From Metallyticus violacea (lineage: Eukaryota; Arthropoda; Insecta; Mantodea; Metallyticidae): a DNA stretch of 64,000 nt. Every line of letters starts with the position of its first letter. Position 1 is the first letter of the stretch. Below are positions 61,511 to 64,000 of this stretch, one piece after another. The notes beneath the pieces were generated by a model that worked only from the letters and a program-made list of their open reading frames with translations, searched no databases and was not told the origin of the DNA. The DNA lies in the NCBI GenBank assembly GCA_030762175.1, contig CM060842.1, positions 62,725,001 to 62,789,000 of the forward strand, written 5' to 3'. The translations under genes were made by a program, and so were the position numbers.

Positions 61511-62129
61511 TGTATTTGTTACAAAATATCCATATCGCATAGGTCCTGGGATCGCACACGCTATCTCAATACATTAGGAAATATATGAAATTGCACCAAA
61601 CAATATTTAAGAGACAAACAATATATGTTTAATGAAACAAATAAATAAACAGAAAAGAAAAACACATACAACAGAAAAAAAATAATATGAAACTAACAGA
61701 AAATAGAACTGTACAAAAGTAAATAACTTAAACTCTCTCACACGCATATATACATATATATGCAAATAATTACAAAAATTTTATGACATATGTTCCTTAC
61801 TCCCTTACCGATTGTTCTGCCTCTTGCAATTGGATCTGTTTCATTTTGTTTAAAAATTACCTACTCCCTCCTCCTCCCAATCTGCGAGCAAAGCCCAGCA
61901 TTGCCACTGCCCTCTCCCCGGTAAGTAATACTAATAAATAACGTTCAGCTGTAAAATTACATTATCCCCTTGATTTATATTGAATCATACGGCTCAGCGC
62001 TCAGTTGCAGCATCGTTATTGCACTAAGAGACGATATTTATGATATGCTGATGTAGTACATGCGTGTTTCGATATTGCATAAAGTTCGGCAGAAGGTGAA
62101 CGAGGCCCCCCTGTGATTGTCCGTTGCAG
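61511..62129. other. Unassigned sequence; donor-like site at 61920/61921
   Basis: CTCTCCCCG|GTAAGTAAT after 61920 is a good donor sequence but the segment before it is pyrimidine-rich and not exon-like. No other feature. Confidence 0.4.
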
Positions 62130-62303
62130 TGCGTGACGGGCGGAGAGGAGGATGTGGACATCCTCTCCGAGGACCCATTTAAATCCAAGCAGTCCACTGC
62201 CGTCCCAGATCGATACCAAACACACGTAACTCTCCCATCCCACCATCCACAAACAGACGGACAGACAGAAATTGACGTTTCCATTTCAGAGTATACGATC
62301 TGA
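62130..62303 (+). CDS. Possible terminal exon of an unidentified gene
   Basis: After the acceptor GATTGTCCGTTGCAG (cut after 62129) the + strand is open for 57 codons to TGA at 62301-62303. The peptide starts CVTGGEEDVDILSEDPFKSK and is acidic and hydrophilic. A donor-like CAC|GTAACT near 62225 would give a shorter internal exon instead. The reverse strand is also open, so the openness may simply reflect GC content. Its phase does not directly fit the exon at 53756. Weak call. Confidence 0.28.
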   Translation, partial: CVTGGEEDVDILSEDPFKSKQSTAVPDRYQTHVTLPSHHPQTDGQTEIDVSISEYTI

Positions 62304-63229
62304 ATATCCACCGGCGTGCCTGCCTGGCCTTTCCAATATAGTGGCGGTGGTTTAATTAAGAAACAACTTGAAACCGACGTTTAACACTGGTTAGGTGCGG
62401 TAATTGGTTGAATATAGGTATACAGGGCTTTTTAAACTTTCCTTGTAAATTTAAATGAGTAGATATTTGGCAATACGCTACTAAAAGTCATATAGATTTA
62501 TCATGAAAACAAATTTGTTGTGCAAGTTTTGATCCAAATGCAAAACTTCTAAATTACACTCTATTCTTTTTCTTTTCTTCATTCCATGTTACATGAAAGA
62601 GAATAACATTGTCTATTGCTATGTAATCTTTTTTGTACCACACTTTATCGAAATGTATTTATTTCCGCAGAATGGAGCTGTACACTTCAGTGGCTATTTT
62701 CCCCACTATGTGTATGTTTACCTACATACATAATGAGATATCGAATTTTGGAATATTTCAGATTACAACAGGATAAAACTTCACATAATATAAAAATGCA
62801 AGTTATAGATGTTATATCGCATATAAAGTAACTCAAACTACAAATTTGAAAACGTAAATGCTTACCAAATCAGTTGTTCACTTTCATTCAAATGTTTAAT
62901 GGTTTCCTTCAACTATTTACAGTACAGTCAAATGGGGGTCTGTAATGAACGATATGTCTACCTACATTTTCAAAATATTATAATTTCGACATAATATGGA
63001 GCAAAATATATTATGCAACTATGCGACTGCTGAGAAAATACCACCACTACCTTACTCGTATCAAATTCCAAAATAATCTATTGCTAATAATATTCTTTGT
63101 ATTACAAGGAAAGTTAATTATTAAAAGCATATAACAATCTAATTAGTATTTAATTTTATATAAATTAATTTATTTACGAAATATTTACTAAACACTATTA
63201 TTCTATTGCATAACATGTAAAAATTTACG
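62304..63229. other. Unassigned AT-rich sequence
   Basis: No supported feature. Confidence 0.5.
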
Positions 63230-63234
63230 GTAAC

Positions 63235-64000
63235 GGGGTCCAGGCTGTTAACGTTACGGAGGACATCCGTGATGTATGCAAACTGACTGTCACAACTCTT
63301 ATTTCCAGAGAGTTTGACTCAGTTATATAAATAAACTATTTTCAAAATTTAAGTCACTGCATTTATCTAAGAACTCGATCCAGTGGTTACACTCCCATCT
63401 GTCAGGCCGACTACAGCGTGTCGCTTTTCGTCTTGGAGATCAGTAAAGTGTGGAGTAGCACAATAATAACATTTTATATTTATAAAAATGATGTCACCAA
63501 CCACATTAAACACTGCTGATAGTATATGTGCATACGACCACCAACAGCATTCACGACAAGATTTATTCAACTGCATAACTGAACTTAACAAGGCACAGTA
63601 TCAACGTAGACTGAATACAGCGACCTTATCGGGGAAAATCTCAGGCAGTGATAATAGAACTTCATCAGTTATTAAACAAAATTAATTCCAACTGTACTCA
63701 TTCCCGTTAAACTTAATGAAACAAAAAGTGCTAATAAAATCATCTGCAAAAAGCTCGGTGTTTATTTTGACAGTAATTTTAATTGGCAAATTCGAACACA
63801 AACTGTATATGTATGTTTGTTTATTTATTTATTAAATATACATATTTAATAAAACACTTGTATCAAGATTGATTATGCCACATTTCGATTACTGCTACTT
63901 TCTGTTAATTGACATCACGACAAAGACTACAATGTAGTCTGCGCTCGCTACGTATGCATCTTATCTAAATTAGATCATAGCGGTCCAGCTTTTGAATTGT
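63235..64000 (+). mobile_element. LINE reverse-transcriptase fragment (second LINE family), continues past window
   Basis: Decayed + frames follow the order of a jockey/CR1-type reverse transcriptase: VTEDIRDV and SREFDSV (LDFSRAFDSV motif), KFKSLHLSKNSIQWLHSHLS then LQRVAFRLGD, FYIYKNDVTNHIKHC (GPLLFxxYINDL motif), a disrupted YADD box near 63520-63540, SRQDLFNCITELNK, KSQAVIIELHQLLNKI, KLGVYFDSNFNW, SRLIMPHFDYC and finally VCARYVCILSKLDHSGPAF at the right edge. Stops, frameshifts and a gap near 63810-63840 show that it is dead. It is clearly different from the LINE tails at 29.6 and 47.6 kb. Clade is undetermined. Confidence 0.85.

Noticed and set aside
61287..61577. Poly-Thr, poly-Pro/Leu and Ser/Gly frames
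   Set aside because: Translations of the GTA/GTG microsatellite.
1..64000. CRISPR array, operon, bacterial or organelle genes
   Set aside because: No spaced direct repeats, no gene clusters, and all recognisable coding relics are of eukaryotic mobile elements.

Overview
The window looks like AT-rich nuclear DNA from an arthropod, probably a hemimetabolous insect such as a cockroach. The grounds are long trinucleotide microsatellites (mostly TAA), tRNA-derived SINEs with A-rich tails, mariner and hAT transposon remains, non-LTR retrotransposon tails, no dense coding and no operons. The species is an inference. No complete, intact host gene is visible; the sequence is best read as intergenic or long-intron DNA dominated by dead mobile elements.

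Layout. 0-5.4 kb: a purine-rich degenerate tandem repeat, microsatellites, a decayed THAP zinc-finger segment (+) and the N-terminus of a mariner-like transposase (-). 5.5-6.8 kb: a structurally complete mariner with terminal inverted repeats (TIRs), its transposase broken by two frameshifts and one stop. 12-20.6 kb: two copies of one tRNA-derived SINE family (SINE-B), a cecropia/SETMAR-type mariner relic, and an 822-bp TIR element flanked by TA that carries part of a second transposase lineage. 22-25.5 kb: three copies of a second SINE family (SINE-A). 26.4-27.6 kb: a TIR- and TA-bounded mariner of a third lineage. 29-30.6 kb: a 435-bp TAG-type microsatellite abutting a LINE 3' end. 32.7-33.4 kb: a mariner scrap and the C-terminal dimerisation segment of a hAT-like protein. 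37-47.4 kb: four more SINE-A copies (one with a perfect 13-bp target duplication) and a tRNA-like sequence. 47.5-49 kb: a perfect hairpin, a second LINE tail of the same family and a further mariner-like N-terminus. 54.9-56.8 kb: two copies of a hAT-like MITE. 58.3-59.65 kb: a full-length, heavily decayed 1.3-kb TIR element. 63.2 kb to the right edge: the reverse transcriptase of a different LINE, running off the window.

Host-gene hints are few and all on the + strand: a well-bounded open exon at 53756-53918, a 43-nt mini-exon or recursive splice point at 39334-39376 whose phase fits that exon, a TATA box with a downstream splice donor near 52.9 kb, and a possible terminal exon at 62130-62303. 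I could not identify any of these proteins. The relics were recognised by reading decayed frames against remembered family motifs, so identities are family-level and boundaries are approximate unless TIRs or target duplications are cited.
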